Positions 1 through 10,963 of a stretch of 64,000 nucleotides of DNA are shown here, piece after piece (within the stretch, counting starts at the first letter, position 1; the number at the start of each line of letters is the position of its first letter). A program made the position numbers and the translations under genes. The notes under the pieces were generated by a model, which was not told where the DNA came from, did not search any database, and saw only the letters and a list, made by a program, of their open reading frames with translations. Source of the DNA: Marinifilum breve (GTDB lineage: Bacteria; Bacteroidota; Bacteroidia; Bacteroidales; Marinifilaceae); contig NZ_QFLI01000003.1 of the NCBI RefSeq assembly GCF_003202155.1, positions 372,001 to 436,000 on the forward strand, read 5' to 3'.

Positions 1-3000
1 ATACATCGAATAACTTATTGCATTAGGATGAGAAAGCTTAAAGTGTATACTTGCCCTTTCTTTAACTGGATTTGGACAAACCCAGACTTTGTCTTCGGAA
101 AAATCTGCTTTTAACTGTTTTCCTCTTAAAACAACAGGCGCTGAATATGTTCCTAATGCAATATCGTTGTTATAAGTGCATTCTGAGAATAACTCATAAA
201 CTCCCATGTTATTTTTTATTTTAAACTCTATCTTTTTACCATTGTCAGATGGATTTCCAAAAACGGAAATATACTGATAATCTTGATTTAATTTAGCCTT
301 AGCTCTTACTTCATCATCTATCAAAGCAAAAATAGTATCTGCTTTTTCGGTATCTTTTAATACTGCCAACACAGAAGTAACTCCTTGATAATCTTTAAAA
401 ATGTTATTTTGAACTACTTTATTTAACTGGGCTGACTTAGTTGTATTGGAAGTAAGCATACTGGAAGCCGGATACTTAAATGTTATCGTTTCTTCTCCAT
501 TTCTTTTTAACAGATAACCTCTCCCAGGTTCCATAAAAGTTAATGTACCTTGCCAGTCGAATCCATCATACATGGCAAAAGCAGTCTGGCTCACCAATAC
601 ATCATTTTCTGATGCCTGATAATCAGACAGAGCTTCATTTACTGTCATATTAACATTAGGCAGATATCCAATTCTGTTCCAACCATTAGTTACTTCTATT
701 TCATGAATGTTTATTGAGACTTGTACTCCATCAATATGTAAGTTTCCTCCATTATTTATAAAGAACTTATATAATTTGGCTGGTTTCGGCATCTCTAAAG
801 TACCTACCCATCCTGCTGATGCATGATAGTCAGTCATGGTCATTGTTTCTTCATCAACAATATAATCGCCTTGTGTAGCATTTATACTATGCATAAATGT
901 ATTAACATTGTCATATTCGGATTGAATATTAAACGACACCCACGTCCATCCTTTATTCAGTTGAATATCGGAGAACTTCAATTTCCCACATTCAAAATAG
1001 ACAGGTTGAGAAAACGAACCATTTATGGATTGGTTAGAAAAATTAAAGCTTGGTTTTGTTGTCGTATAAATCTCCCCACTGCTAGCATCATAAACTCTAA
1101 AAATAAGTTTTTCTCCATCTTTGTCTGCATAAACAGTAAATAGTGCAAAATATTCATCGAAATCTTTTATATATTCAACATTCGCAACTCCTCTGCACTC
1201 TTCTCCAACAAAAACACCAATAATATCATTTACATCAGTTGAGACAATATCATTGATTCTGATTTTTGATACAAAACTCATGTTCTTTTTAAAGTTATGA
1301 GGGTCAACAGTCCAATCGGGAACATTACCTATTACATTAAGTTTTAAATGTAATTTCTCATCGTAATGAAAATTTGAACTTAAATAGATATGTTCGTCGT
1401 ATGTACCAACATTTAAGCCTTCGTGTATTTTAAATTCAATTGCTAAATTAGAATTGGGAGCAATGGTTCCGGAAGTTTTTGATGCTGATAACCAAGCAGG
1501 CATATTTAAACTAAAATCCTGATGATTACCACTTAAATTTACGATTGTAGCTGTAAAAACTTTTTCGGAATTTACCTTAGCTTTAAGATCTAATTCTTCA
1601 AATTCCCACTCCAAAGGACTTTGTAAAACATATGCTGTCCATGTTTTTGGACTTTCTTGTCGGTTGCCATGCATATCCCATAAGCCTTTAACCGATATTT
1701 CCATTACGGTTCGTTCAATTATTGCAGGCTCAGTCGGTTCAGGTGTGATAATAAATTCATCATCATTTAGCACATAATCATACTTTAGGCTTACATGAGA
1801 TTTTTCCCGTTTAATGTTAGGTGTTAAATCTGAAAAGTTTTCATTCCCAATAAGGGTTAAGTTTCCGCAATAACTTTTGTTTTCTTTTGAATAAGGATCA
1901 ACTGAAGCATCTTTTAAACTTGGTTCAGACTCCAAAACATTCATTACACTTGCATAAGTTTCGAATGGAAAATATGCTTTAATACCAGCACTTGTACCTT
2001 TTATGCGGGTATTACGGTATATTTTCATGAGTTCTTGCGAACGAGCCATATTCCAAATCTTAAGTTCGTCAATATGTCCGGTATAACGATTTGTTGGATC
2101 AGTAAGTCCATCAAAAGGATTCAAACCTCCAATTGCCAATTCAGATCCATACAAACATCCAAAAGAAATACCTTTTACTTTTTCTTGTAAATGACCGTCA
2201 ATAAATAACATGGCACTTCCGGTACGATGAACTGCTAGTGAAAAATGATGCCAACTGTCATCGGTTACTTTAGAACGTGACATCATATGTAAACCGTTAG
2301 ATTTAACTTCTATAAATCCATTTTCGGTTATATTTACACATATGATTTTATTAAGATACTCTAAATCTTTATCAGGATTACCATTTGACAGAAGGGTTGA
2401 ACTATGCGCATTCTCTTTAGCCCTAAACCAGCACTCCAGAGTCATATCGGTTTCGTTGCTGATAGGAATTGAACTGATGTTGGCAGTCAATGCTGTTGAA
2501 CCATCAAAATAAAACGAATTACCTGCAGGTTCTACTAACCAGGATGCATTTGTAGTAGCATGGCGAGCTGATGCCTTGTCAGTTAGTAAATCACCAAAAG
2601 CTTCATCAATAGGGTAATATCCAATTAAATCTATTTCACTACCACTTAATGTTTTATCCTTTTGTGCATAAATAGTAGAAAATTGTAATTCTTTATTCCA
2701 AATTCTTAAATCGTGTAATTTTCCTTTAAAGGAATTAGTGTTTTGATTTTTACCTGCTTTTCCTAAAATTAAATCAGTATTATGAATAATATCATTTATT
2801 ACTTCCCAATTGTCGATCAGTATTTCATCATCTTCGTATAGAGAGATTTTATGCTTGTTGCTATTGAAAGCGATGGCATAATGATGCCATTCATTATCTG
2901 TTGCCTCTGTTATTCTAGTTACTGTTTGAATGTTTCCATTGTATAATAATGAAAGCTTGTTTTCACTTGCCGACAATTTAAATCCTTCTTTTTCGGAGAC

Positions 3001-6000
3001 CATATAAGATAAAATATCACCTTCTGCATTCTTAGGTAAGGATGCCCAAAATTCTACCGTAAAACTTTTTTCGGCAAGCTGCAAACCCGGATTTGTTCGG
3101 GCGTAGGTTTTTTCGCCATCAAATTGTAAAGATGTAGAGTGATCGATAGCAATATTGTTTGGTACTACCGATATTTCAATATTTGACATCTTAGTAATTT
3201 TGCCGGCATCAATAGTTTCATCAAATCGAATTCCGATATCTTCACCAAAGGAAAGAATTCCATCGTTTGGATGAGGGGTGCCAAAAACTTTTGGAGGTTT
3301 CATATCCTTGATTCCACTCAATTCGGCCGAATGTGATTCAGAACCATCGGTACACAATGCACGAGCCCTAATAATATATTCACCATCTGCAATATTCTTC
3401 ATGTTCCAGGGAAAAATAATTTTTCCCTTGTCTTCCAGAATTTCCATCGACGGATCCTCTGAATTATAATCAGAATTTGTTTCATTCTTAAACCATGAAT
3501 GTGTTGTAATCCATTGAGATGAGGACGTAGCCCTATATTGAAAATCTATTTTTTCTAAAGTGGGCAGGTTGTAGTTAAATCCTTCAAGTGTTACATTTAG
3601 TATTTCACCGCTTTCTTTATTTTGTACCCATTTATCATTTGGAGCAGTCATTTCTATAGGACTACACTCTGCTGTGAAATGAGCCGATACGACTATAGAA
3701 TCACAAATATCTTCGATATGATCCATAGGATTGTATTGACATATCGAATGCATTACTATTTTAATATCTTCATAAGTATCGCTCTCACTTTTATGCAATT
3801 CCATTACTTTGTGAATACTGGTACCTGCCGGAATAAGGAATGTAGCTCCCGAATTGATTCTCATTCCTCCCAGAAAAACGGTTGCTCCCAAAGGATTCGA
3901 TCCTCCTGCGACATTCACTTTGTAGTATAAATCATGTCCCGATTCTGATTCATTGCTTAAGGTTACATTGTAAATGGCAGGCTGGTTGGCTGGAATATTA
4001 GATTGAACAGCATGGTCGACTGTAATTTTTGGCTTTTCCACCTGCAGGGTAGCTACATTTAATTCTGTTCCAGGTGCATAATATTCTGTCGCTTCTTTTC
4101 CCTGGTAAGGACAGGAAGTTTGCCCACCCCGAACTTTAAATATGGGACCGTGACCCTTTTGACAGTCGTTTACATCTACTGTATAATAGTCGGTTGTGTT
4201 GTTGTCGGCCAGTGTGTAACTTACTGTTTTATTTTTTGTTTCACTGTTTTCTTTAGTTTTTCCTACAGTTGAAGTTGTGGTTAGTGATAGGTCTGTTTTG
4301 TAACCAACCTCATTAATTTCCAGCCCTAATACTGTTGATAATTCTAGTGACATTGTAAATTCAAAATTGAACGTACTTTTTTTAGTTCGACTTGTTGTCA
4401 TAGAGTTTTCATAAACAGTTCCGGCATCAAAGGAGATATTGCTATGTTTGGCATTGGGCTTCGATTCCAGTTTTTCTCTTTCGTTTTGAGCCAAAATAGC
4501 TTTCCATTGTTTAATCTGGTTATTATAAAAACGAACAGAGTCTTGAGTCCATGCATCAGGGGTTGCTTTAAATTCTTCTTTGCTAATTGGTTTAAAAATA
4601 TATGAGGGAGCTTTGGGATCGGTACTTACCTGTCCATCTTTATCAATAGCACGTTCTCCCCAAACAGAGTCGTCGTTATTGGTTCCATATTTTGGATCTT
4701 TAGAATCTTTAAGTACCAATTGATACTTATTACTTTGTGTTTGAAATAAATTATTGCGTAATTTTTTCAAATCAGGTATCAGATTGTATTTAATGTGGTT
4801 TTGAGTGTAAACAAACATGGTGTTGAACTCAGGAGAAATACGTATCCCTTCGTCTAAAATAAGGGCATGTCCATTGTGTTTTCCTACAACAATAGCACCT
4901 GAAGCCAGAGACGATTCTTTAACTGCCTTTATTTCTTTTGATGTTCCATAAACTATATTCGAAGAAGTGCCTAAAAAGACATCTGCATCGCTTCCTACGT
5001 AATGATTGGAATTACTAGTCTTATAGGAATCAGTATATGTAGTAGTGTTTATTTTAGTATTAGATGACTTTAAGAAGGTTTTCATTGCAACGTTTCTATG
5101 AAGTTCATCTGTTACTTCTATTTCACTAAAGGTCATTACTCCAACACCAGATCCAATAGTTGTTTTTGCTCCTAGATTATTAGTCACTTTTAAGCTTCCT
5201 AAAACGGATTCTCCAAGACTAAATGTTTCTGTTTTTGTTACAGAAAATCCTTTTTTAATAGAAGCAAAACTATTGGATCCGGGAGGGTCTCGTAATATGA
5301 AATCCACTTTGTCGGGCCCTTTGGTGACAAAGTCATTTCCAGTTGGTTTAACTCCTATAAAATATGCTCTGTATGGTTCTTCGTTGGAAGGCCAATTGGC
5401 AAATAGTCCACTTTGGGTCTGGAGTTTCATATCCATGTATTTTGTATAACTCCGCTCTGGACTCTCACGATCTGTTGTCAGATTGGGACCACTTGCCAGA
5501 AACGAGAATACTGCATGTCCAAGACTATCCAGTTTAAATTCAGGTGAACCTTCTTGTGATTTTGCAAAGTCAGTATTTACTTTTATAGTTCCATCTGTTA
5601 CAGGTACTTTATCAAGCTCTGAAATAGGTGAATCATCATCTTTGTTTTCATAAGGTTCGAATGCTGATACCTGGTAACAATATAGGTTACCCGAAATAAA
5701 AACAGGATGTCCAAAAACATCATTGTTATCCTTGTCAAACAAATCAATTTCTACTTCTTCGTTATTCTCTGTTTTATAGGTTAATGATTTTTCAGACAGT
5801 ATAGGATCTGTTTTTTTTGGATCGTCGACATCTACAGAAACAACCGAAACCTGAGGCTTTGATCGGTAAATAATATTCTTTTTTAGACAGTATTGATATT
5901 TATTTACAGTTTCAAGAGTTTTAACACCATCTTTATCGGTAAAAACAGAATCAACTTCTTCGTTTTTTCGTATTGTTTCCAGGTTGCAAATATTTCCATA

Positions 6001-9000
6001 ATCGACAGGACGTAACTTAAGCTTACTCTTTGTTTCTGAGAGTTTTGTTATGATATAGTTTTCTGGCAACAACCATACTTCATATTCTCCTGTTTTGGGA
6101 TTGGTAGAAAAAGTTGTGAACGGACTTGATGCCAATTCTTCTGTATCTAAATCGAAGCTTTTTTCTGTTGTTAAAGTAGCTGTAACAACTCCAATGTTAT
6201 TTATTGATTTACCAAATCCAATTTTTTTATCTCCTTCACGAGTTCCTCCAACAATACGTCCGGCCAGTTTTACTCTTGTGGTATCAATAAATTGCAAACC
6301 ACTAAGAGGTTCTTTAAAATAGTGATAATCAGGAGTTGATTCATGCTGACGAGGAGGGTAGTGCATGGATGCAAATACATGTCCCTGTTTCTCTACAGTT
6401 ATAAAGTGATTTCCAATGGGTACATCAATTTGAAATTCTCCTTGTCTGTCTGTTGTAATCGGTTTTTTATCCGAATCTACAACATTGTTACCATCCACTT
6501 TTAAATAGACACCTTCAACAGGAAAATCGGTATTTTCGTACTTGACAAAACCACTTACCTTAAAGGAAGAAACATCCTCAAAATCGATTTTATTATGCAC
6601 TAACGAATTTTCACTGATAAACTCTGAACGAACCGATGGCTCAAACTTATGAATGCCTTTCATGGGCACTATATTAAAAGTTTGTCCCGTTCCCTTAAAT
6701 ATAATTCCAGTAACTGAATAATTTCCATTTTTATCGGTTAAACCACACAGAGATAATTTAGATATTGGAGGAATCAGGTTGCTAAAGTTAATATCACCTT
6801 TGGTAAAACGACCATGATTTTTATTATATCGAGCTCCTTTCTTTGACATATCAAAAGCAAACTCTCCAAGTCCTTCGTCCAGTCTCCAGTATAAAATCAA
6901 TCCTTTTTCATCACCGGAAAGAAAACGCCAGTAGTTGTTCTTAATTTGCTCTTTACTTCGTGCTAGATTCCAACATCTTATTTCATCAATACATCCGATG
7001 GTATTTTTGATAAACGAAATTGGTTTAGCTTCTCGTATGTCAATAATCGTATTGTATTCAGTAAACTCTAATGGTTCCCCATTTAAATAAATTTTAATGG
7101 GATGAAGTGGATCTTTTGATCTTACCAATGCAAGATGGTTAAACTCTCCAAATTTAAATACTGAATTATCGAGAGGTTCTGTACGGAATAATTTGCTTCC
7201 AATATAAAGCTCTAAACATCTATCGAATAAATTAGGATCGTGCACAAAAGATAATCTAAATGCATCTTCAGCACTTACTAAAACTGCTTCTTGCTTTACG
7301 TCATTAAGATTAAAAAAGAATTCGATAGTAAATTCATCTGTAACATCAATAGGATCATCTGTCACCACTCCTGTAGAAGAACCATTACTTCGCAAGCTAC
7401 TCCCCAAAGGTTGTGTATTCCCATTTCGATTGATAGCTACCTTTACATTTTCGACTGCATTTCCTCCTTTAAACGAAACGTTACCGTGTATGGTGCCACA
7501 GGGTTTGCGAAAGCCTATAGCTTTCAGCATATTACTTTCGGTGATAACTGTTTCTCCATTTGCATGTTCACAATGTCCAATGGCTTTTACCTGATATTCA
7601 TACAAAGTTCCTGCTTCAGCGGTTTCATCAACAAAAGCATTTGTATTGGTGTTATTGGTAACTTTTATTAATTCTACATCCTGATTTGTATCATACTCTT
7701 TACGGAATATTCTAAAGTTATCACATTTACCCAGATCTTTTCCTTTCCACTCCAAATTAATGCTATTGTTAAAATAACCTTTCGATGCTTCCAGACTCTG
7801 CATTACATCATTAATATCGTCGTCAAGCACCACACTTTTCCAATCGGTAAATACTGATTGAGTACTATTGGTAGCTTTAACTCTATATTCATATACCTTA
7901 CATGTTTTAATTGAAGCATCGAAAAATTGTCCCCGATCATCCGGAGTCAAATCAACAACATCTCCAGTTGCAACATCTTTTCGTTGTATCATGTAATTTT
8001 CAACCCCAGGACAGTTTAACCAGGTAATTTTAGCACCATTTTTTCCATCTTCATTTGTGCCATTATGCAGTTGAAAATCGGCAGGTTCAGTAGGTTTTTT
8101 TTCAATCGTTATTTTACCAAATTCCTTGCTGTAGGTTGTTATATCATCTGCTCCTACAAAAGGCGAGCTTCGTATCGTTTTGGTTCGGTATAAATATTCA
8201 TCTTTGTGCTGAAAATTAGAAATATCATCAATAAAATGATACTCCAATATATGATGACTGCCTACATCGACAGACTCCCCACTTGACAAATGATTTCCTA
8301 CATCTCTCCAGGTTGAGCCATTATCAGAACTAACCTGCAAGGCAACTGATTTAATAAAATTCTTGTTGACATCGATTTGTTTACTCACAATGCTGGCAGA
8401 ACCACTACAATTATCATATTCAATGTTAAAAGTTTCATTGTATTCAGCATTATCCTGCTCAAATAGCTGAATGTTAAACTCATGACTTGAAGTATCCCAA
8501 CCTCCTACTTCTGGTTGAATGTTATAAAAATTCCATTTAACCCACAAATCGAACCAATGACTTTTTTTAAAAAAGTCAAACCTGTCAGAAGCATCATATT
8601 TTTTAGAATCAGCAAAATTCCAGTAAATATCGGAATATTTATAAATTCCTTCCCAATATGGTTCACCAATAACTACATCTCCAAAAAAATCAGCACATTT
8701 TTTATCCAGTACAACACTGTTTCCTTGTGATTTTATCCAAAACAGATCAGTCCAGTCATTAAGATGACATTGAAGCATAAATTCTGAAAGCCTGCCTGCC
8801 GACTCATCACTCCCATATTTTTGTGCGGTACGTAACTTTACTTTTATCCTGTTATTTTCATAATCATATTCTGCTAGAGAATACCCATGTTTTTTTACAT
8901 CGGGAACAAAAGTTTCTGGTAAATTTACAACATGTGTTTCATTAATATAAGTAGGGCCATGTTCCCATTCCCACTCTCCTTCAATTTTAAATATCATTTT

Positions 9001-9438
9001 ACCGGGAAATTCAGATTTTAGAGTGATGCCTATAGCCCCATCCTGATCTCCATCGCCTCTATAATTTCTATCATACGGAATGGAATAACCATTGCCATAA
9101 TTTTTCATTTCATCATCTGTAAATACACGAAGATTACTATGAAAGTTTGAGGATTCTAATATGGTACTGTTTCGTTTTAAATCTTCTCCATTCTCAAAAT
9201 TGGTATAATTATTATGAACTAAATGAGATCTAAACACTTCAACATATTCATTTGTATGAGGATTTAATATCGATATTTTCACATTTTTCAGCCAATCATC
9301 GTTTCCATCTGTACAATAACTTGTAAAGTGTATAAAAACAGTATTGTTTTTTATCTCCCAATAAGGACCTCCAAAATCCATGGCATAGGAACTTATTGTA
9401 CTTAATAAGAAAGCAAGTAATAGTAGATGTTTTTTCAT
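1..9438 (-). CDS. Giant secreted LamG/FN3 multidomain protein with T9SS sorting domain (3' end outside window)
   Basis: One uninterrupted minus-strand frame runs from the ATG at 9438 to the window edge, giving 3146 codons and no stop. The start is followed by a Sec signal peptide (MKKHLLLLLAFLLS..SYA). Recognisable modules are two fibronectin-III-like stretches (about residues 450-543 and 545-633), a LamG/concanavalin-like domain (about 690-865), a carboxypeptidase-regulatory-like beta-sandwich (about 960-1030), and two more LamG-like domains (about 2105-2277 and 2303-2480) with the EFW/DEL.IWN signatures of LamG_3. Near the edge, VCPNPVK (about residue 3120) followed by alternating hydrophobics marks the start of a type A T9SS C-terminal sorting domain. 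It is therefore probably exported by T9SS and anchored or released at the surface, with carbohydrate or adhesin binding as a plausible but unproven role. The middle (about 1100-2050) is not recognised. Confidence 0.9.
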   Translation of the reverse strand, partial: MKKHLLLLAFLLSTISSYAMDFGGPYWEIKNNTVFIHFTSYCTDGNDDWLKNVKISILNPHTNEYVEVFRSHLVHNNYTNFENGEDLKRNSTILESSNFHSNLRVFTDDEMKNYGNGYSIPYDRNYRGDGDQDGAIGITLKSEFPGKMIFKIEGEWEWEHGPTYINETHVVNLPETFVPDVKKHGYSLAEYDYENNRIKVKLRTAQKYGSDESAGRLSEFMLQCHLNDWTDLFWIKSQGNSVVLDKKCADFFGDVVIGEPYWEGIYKYSDIYWNFADSKKYDASDRFDFFKKSHWFDLWVKWNFYNIQPEVGGWDTSSHEFNIQLFEQDNAEYNETFNIEYDNCSGSASIVSKQIDVNKNFIKSVALQVSSDNGSTWRDVGNHLSSGESVDVGSHHILEYHFIDDISNFQHKDEYLYRTKTIRSSPFVGADDITTYSKEFGKITIEKKPTEPADFQLHNGTNEDGKNGAKITWLNCPGVENYMIQRKDVATGDVVDLTPDDRGQFFDASIKTCKVYEYRVKATNSTQSVFTDWKSVVLDDDINDVMQSLEASKGYFNNSINLEWKGKDLGKCDNFRIFRKEYDTNQDVELIKVTNNTNTNAFVDETAEAGTLYEYQVKAIGHCEHANGETVITESNMLKAIGFRKPCGTIHGNVSFKGGNAVENVKVAINRNGNTQPLGSSLRSNGSSTGVVTDDPIDVTDEFTIEFFFNLNDVKQEAVLVSAEDAFRLSFVHDPNLFDRCLELYIGSKLFRTEPLDNSVFKFGEFNHLALVRSKDPLHPIKIYLNGEPLEFTEYNTIIDIREAKPISFIKNTIGCIDEIRCWNLARSKEQIKNNYWRFLSGDEKGLILYWRLDEGLGEFAFDMSKKGARYNKNHGRFTKGDINFSNLIPPISKLSLCGLTDKNGNYSVTGIIFKGTGQTFNIVPMKGIHKFEPSVRSEFISENSLVHNKIDFEDVSSFKVSGFVKYENTDFPVEGVYLKVDGNNVVDSDKKPITTDRQGEFQIDVPIGNHFITVEKQGHVFASMHYPPRQHESTPDYHYFKEPLSGLQFIDTTRVKLAGRIVGGTREGDKKIGFGKSINNIGVVTATLTTEKSFDLDTEELASSPFTTFSTNPKTGEYEVWLLPENYIITKLSETKSKLKLRPVDYGNICNLETIRKNEEVDSVFTDKDGVKTLETVNKYQYCLKKNIIYRSKPQVSVVSVDVDDPKKTDPILSEKSLTYKTENNEEVEIDLFDKDNNDVFGHPVFISGNLYCYQVSAFEPYENKDDDSPISELDKVPVTDGTIKVNTDFAKSQEGSPEFKLDSLGHAVFSFLASGPNLTTDRESPERSYTKYMDMKLQTQSGLFANWPSNEEPYRAYFIGVKPTGNDFVTKGPDKVDFILRDPPGSNSFASIKKGFSVTKTETFSLGESVLGSLKVTNNLGAKTTIGSGVGVMTFSEIEVTDELHRNVAMKTFLKSSNTKINTTTYTDSYKTSNSNHYVGSDADVFLGTSSNIVYGTSKEIKAVKESSLASGAIVVGKHNGHALILDEGIRISPEFNTMFVYTQNHIKYNLIPDLKKLRNNLFQTQSNKYQLVLKDSKDPKYGTNNDDSVWGERAIDKDGQVSTDPKAPSYIFKPISKEEFKATPDAWTQDSVRFYNNQIKQWKAILAQNEREKLESKPNAKHSNISFDAGTVYENSMTTSRTKKSTFNFEFTMSLELSTVLGLEINEVGYKTDLSLTTTSTVGKTKENSETKNKTVSYTLADNNTTDYYTVDVNDCQKGHGPIFKVRGGQTSCPYQGKEATEYYAPGTELNVATLQVEKPKITVDHAVQSNIPANQPAIYNVTLSNESESGHDLYYKVNVAGGSNPLGATVFLGGMRINSGATFLIPAGTSIHKVMELHKSESDTYEDIKIVMHSICQYNPMDHIEDICDSIVVSAHFTAECSPIEMTAPNDKWVQNKESGEILNVTLEGFNYNLPTLEKIDFQYRATSSSQWITTHSWFKNETNSDYNSEDPSMEILEDKGKIIFPWNMKNIADGEYIIRARALCTDGSESHSAELSGIKDMKPPKVFGTPHPNDGILSFGEDIGIRFDETIDAGKITKMSNIEISVVPNNIAIDHSTSLQFDGEKTYARTNPGLQLAEKSFTVEFWASLPKNAEGDILSYMVSEKEGFKLSASENKLSLLYNGNIQTVTRITEATDNEWHHYAIAFNSNKHKISLYEDDEILIDNWEVINDIIHNTDLILGKAGKNQNTNSFKGKLHDLRIWNKELQFSTIYAQKDKTLSGSEIDLIGYYPIDEAFGDLLTDKASARHATTNASWLVEPAGNSFYFDGSTALTANISSIPISNETDMTLECWFRAKENAHSSTLLSNGNPDKDLEYLNKIICVNITENGFIEVKSNGLHMMSRSKVTDDSWHHFSLAVHRTGSAMLFIDGHLQEKVKGISFGCLYGSELAIGGLNPFDGLTDPTNRYTGHIDELKIWNMARSQELMKIYRNTRIKGTSAGIKAYFPFETYASVMNVLESEPSLKDASVDPYSKENKSYCGNLTLIGNENFSDLTPNIKREKSHVSLKYDYVLNDDEFIITPEPTEPAIIERTVMEISVKGLWDMHGNRQESPKTWTAYVLQSPLEWEFEELDLKAKVNSEKVFTATIVNLSGNHQDFSLNMPAWLSASKTSGTIAPNSNLAIEFKIHEGLNVGTYDEHIYLSSNFHYDEKLHLKLNVIGNVPDWTVDPHNFKKNMSFVSKIRINDIVSTDVNDIIGVFVGEECRGVANVEYIKDFDEYFALFTVYADKDGEKLIFRVYDASSGEIYTTTKPSFNFSNQSINGSFSQPVYFECGKLKFSDIQLNKGWTWVSFNIQSEYDNVNTFMHSINATQGDYIVDEETMTMTDYHASAGWVGTLEMPKPAKLYKFFINNGGNLHIDGVQVSINIHEIEVTNGWNRIGYLPNVNMTVNEALSDYQASENDVLVSQTAFAMYDGFDWQGTLTFMEPGRGYLLKRNGEETITFKYPASSMLTSNTTKSAQLNKVVQNNIFKDYQGVTSVLAVLKDTEKADTIFALIDDEVRAKAKLNQDYQYISVFGNPSDNGKKIEFKIKNNMGVYELFSECTYNNDIALGTYSAPVVLRGKQLKADFSEDKVWVCPNPVKERASIHFKLSHPNAISYSMY

Positions 9439-9506
9439 TTGCTTAAAATTTATAGAATATTTGTTTTTTGATGTCCTATCATAATAATATTAATTCATAA
9501 CGTTTG

Positions 9507-9514
9507 CAAAATTA
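9507..9514 (-). promoter_or_regulatory. Bacteroidota -7 element upstream of the giant protein gene
   Basis: Read on the minus strand the bases are TAATTTTG, a full match to the Bacteroidota -7 consensus TAnnTTTG. It lies about 70 bases before the start codon at 9438. No convincing -33 TTTG is present at the usual spacing, so the call rests on the -7 box alone. Confidence 0.4.
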
Positions 9515-9606
9515 ATATTATATTTGATCAATAGCGTCCTAAATAATAAAATCATATAAATAGAGTTCCGTATTCATGCGTTTTACAGAGCGCAGAACCT
9601 CATATT

Positions 9607-10092
9607 TCAAAACAAAACCCTTTGTATTGCTTCATTTGTATTCTTAGACGGTTCATCAAATGGTTTATCCAACCATTTTTGAAGGTCTATTTAAAAAAAA
9701 AGATTTAAACGAATAAAGGCAACAAAGTTTGATAACCTCCTCCCAAATTTAGAAAGAGCTTTCAAGTATTTTAGGACAAGTATGGTTATTAATGCAGTCC
9801 AAATTTGAATCATTACACCATTTTCACTTGTTCCGATAAATGATTTAATGTGTAATAGCTGTTTTATTTCTCTGAAGAATATCTCAATTTGCCACCTACT
9901 CTTGTATAGCTCGCTAATAGTGTTTGCTGTCCAAGACATTTGGTTAGTGATAAGTTCAATCACCTGCTTCTTATCATCCCATATAGCAACTCTTCTAAGT
10001 CTTTTAGGGTACTTGCGTTTTGCCTGCGCTCCAGTAAACTCAATAATTTCATCTACTAGTACCTGTTGGTGTCTATTTTCAGGTAGTTCATT
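9607..10092 (-). pseudogene. IS4-type transposase remnant, 5'-truncated with an in-frame stop
   Basis: The minus-strand frame encodes the C-terminal catalytic part of an IS4-family DDE transposase, with the YREK-like signature Y-K-S-R-W-Q-I-E-I-F-F-R-E-I-K. The frame opens directly after a stop at 10093-10095, so the N-terminal two thirds and the first catalytic aspartates are missing. A TAA at 9691-9693, beside a 9-base T run, interrupts the gene. The same frame continues afterwards with a typical C-terminal tail (IDLQKWLDKPFDEP..) to a TGA at 9607-9609. A single AAA-to-TAA change therefore explains the break; no frameshift is needed. It is inactive. Terminal inverted repeats were not found. 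Confidence 0.8.
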
Positions 10093-10194
10093 TTAGAAAC
10101 AAAAAAACCTTAGTTATTGTTGATATTTTAGAATTCATTACGTTTTTCACAATAACAAGCTTATGATTTTGGTCAGGGAAAGAATTTTACTTAA

Positions 10195-10527
10195 GCGAAC
10201 AGGATTTATCAAAAACTTATTGAAGATGACAAAACCGTAAGTGCTAAAATAATTAAGGATACCTTATTAAAATACCAGACAAACACCAGCTCTCTTGTAA
10301 AAGCATTTGAACAGCACAATACACTTTTAAAAGAGCGAGTAGGAATTGACTACTCTCCTTCTACTTACAAAAGATACGAGACTACCCTAGATCACATCAA
10401 AAACTTTAAAAAAGTAATATTTCTGGCTATCAAAAAGGAATGGCTTGACAAGTATCCATTTGTTAATTTTATAGTAAAGCCAGAAGAAACCAAAAGAGTT
10501 TCTTTATCACAAGAGGAGTTGGATTAA
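10195..10527 (+). pseudogene. Tyrosine-recombinase (phage integrase) remnant
   Basis: Translation of this frame, which begins right after a stop at 10192-10194, gives an arm-binding/SAM-like N-terminal part typical of Bacteroidota integrases (YQKLIEDDKTVSAKIIKD.., then TYKRYETTLDHIKNF). HIKNF runs directly into KKVIFLAIKKEWL, so the middle of the SAM-like core-binding domain is missing; an internal deletion between two similar KNFKK/KNLKK segments is the simplest reading. The frame stops at 10525-10527 just after SLSQEELD, where the catalytic domain should start, so the R..HxxR..Y catalytic domain is absent. It is the decayed relic of an integrative element. Confidence 0.75.
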
Positions 10528-10538
10528 CAAGAAAAAAA

Positions 10539-10942
10539 GGTTCTATATGAAATATAGTGGGTAACTATATCGATTATTATTTGAAAACAATAATTCTTTA
10601 GTTTAACTATATTTTGCTCAAGCCGCATGGCTCTTACTTTTTCAATCGATGAAAAAGTAAGCAAAAAATCTAGGGCGTGTAAGCACAAACTCCTTCTACT
10701 TGAAAACATTAAGTTCGGCGGGGTGATCTTCTCTCCCGATTATGAATTTTGTTGCATTTGGCTCCCAAATGCTTACAAATTCTATTTCGGGACGAAGCTT
10801 CCCCGTCTCTCTATATGTTTTCTGCGGATAAGAAGCTTGTCCTTCCAGTGCCCACTAATGCAGTTCGAACAAAGTAGAAATAATTTTTTAACTTATAAGC
10901 TAGCTAATTTTATAAACTACCCACTATAAATCATACAGAGCC
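10539..10942. repeat. 404-bp inverted-repeat (MITE-like) element
   Basis: The ends are imperfect inverted repeats of about 30 bases. The left end (10539-10569) contains TATAGTGGGTA after a ctATATGA block. The right end (10912-10942), read in reverse, is GGCTCTGTATGATT followed by TATAGTGGGTA. No credible protein is encoded between them; a 100-codon frame inside has no recognisable features. The same end sequence recurs at 14373-14396 and 19661-19885. Confidence 0.5.
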
Positions 10943-10963
10943 GAAAAATTGTATGGCATTGCC

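Noticed and set aside
9607-10092. Frameshift in the T9 run of the transposase remnant
   Set aside because: The downstream tail is in the same frame as the upstream part, so a single in-frame TAA is sufficient.
10627-10929. Possible 100-residue protein inside the 404-bp repeat element
   Set aside because: No recognisable features; the frame lies wholly inside an inverted-repeat element and its composition does not resemble neighbouring genes.
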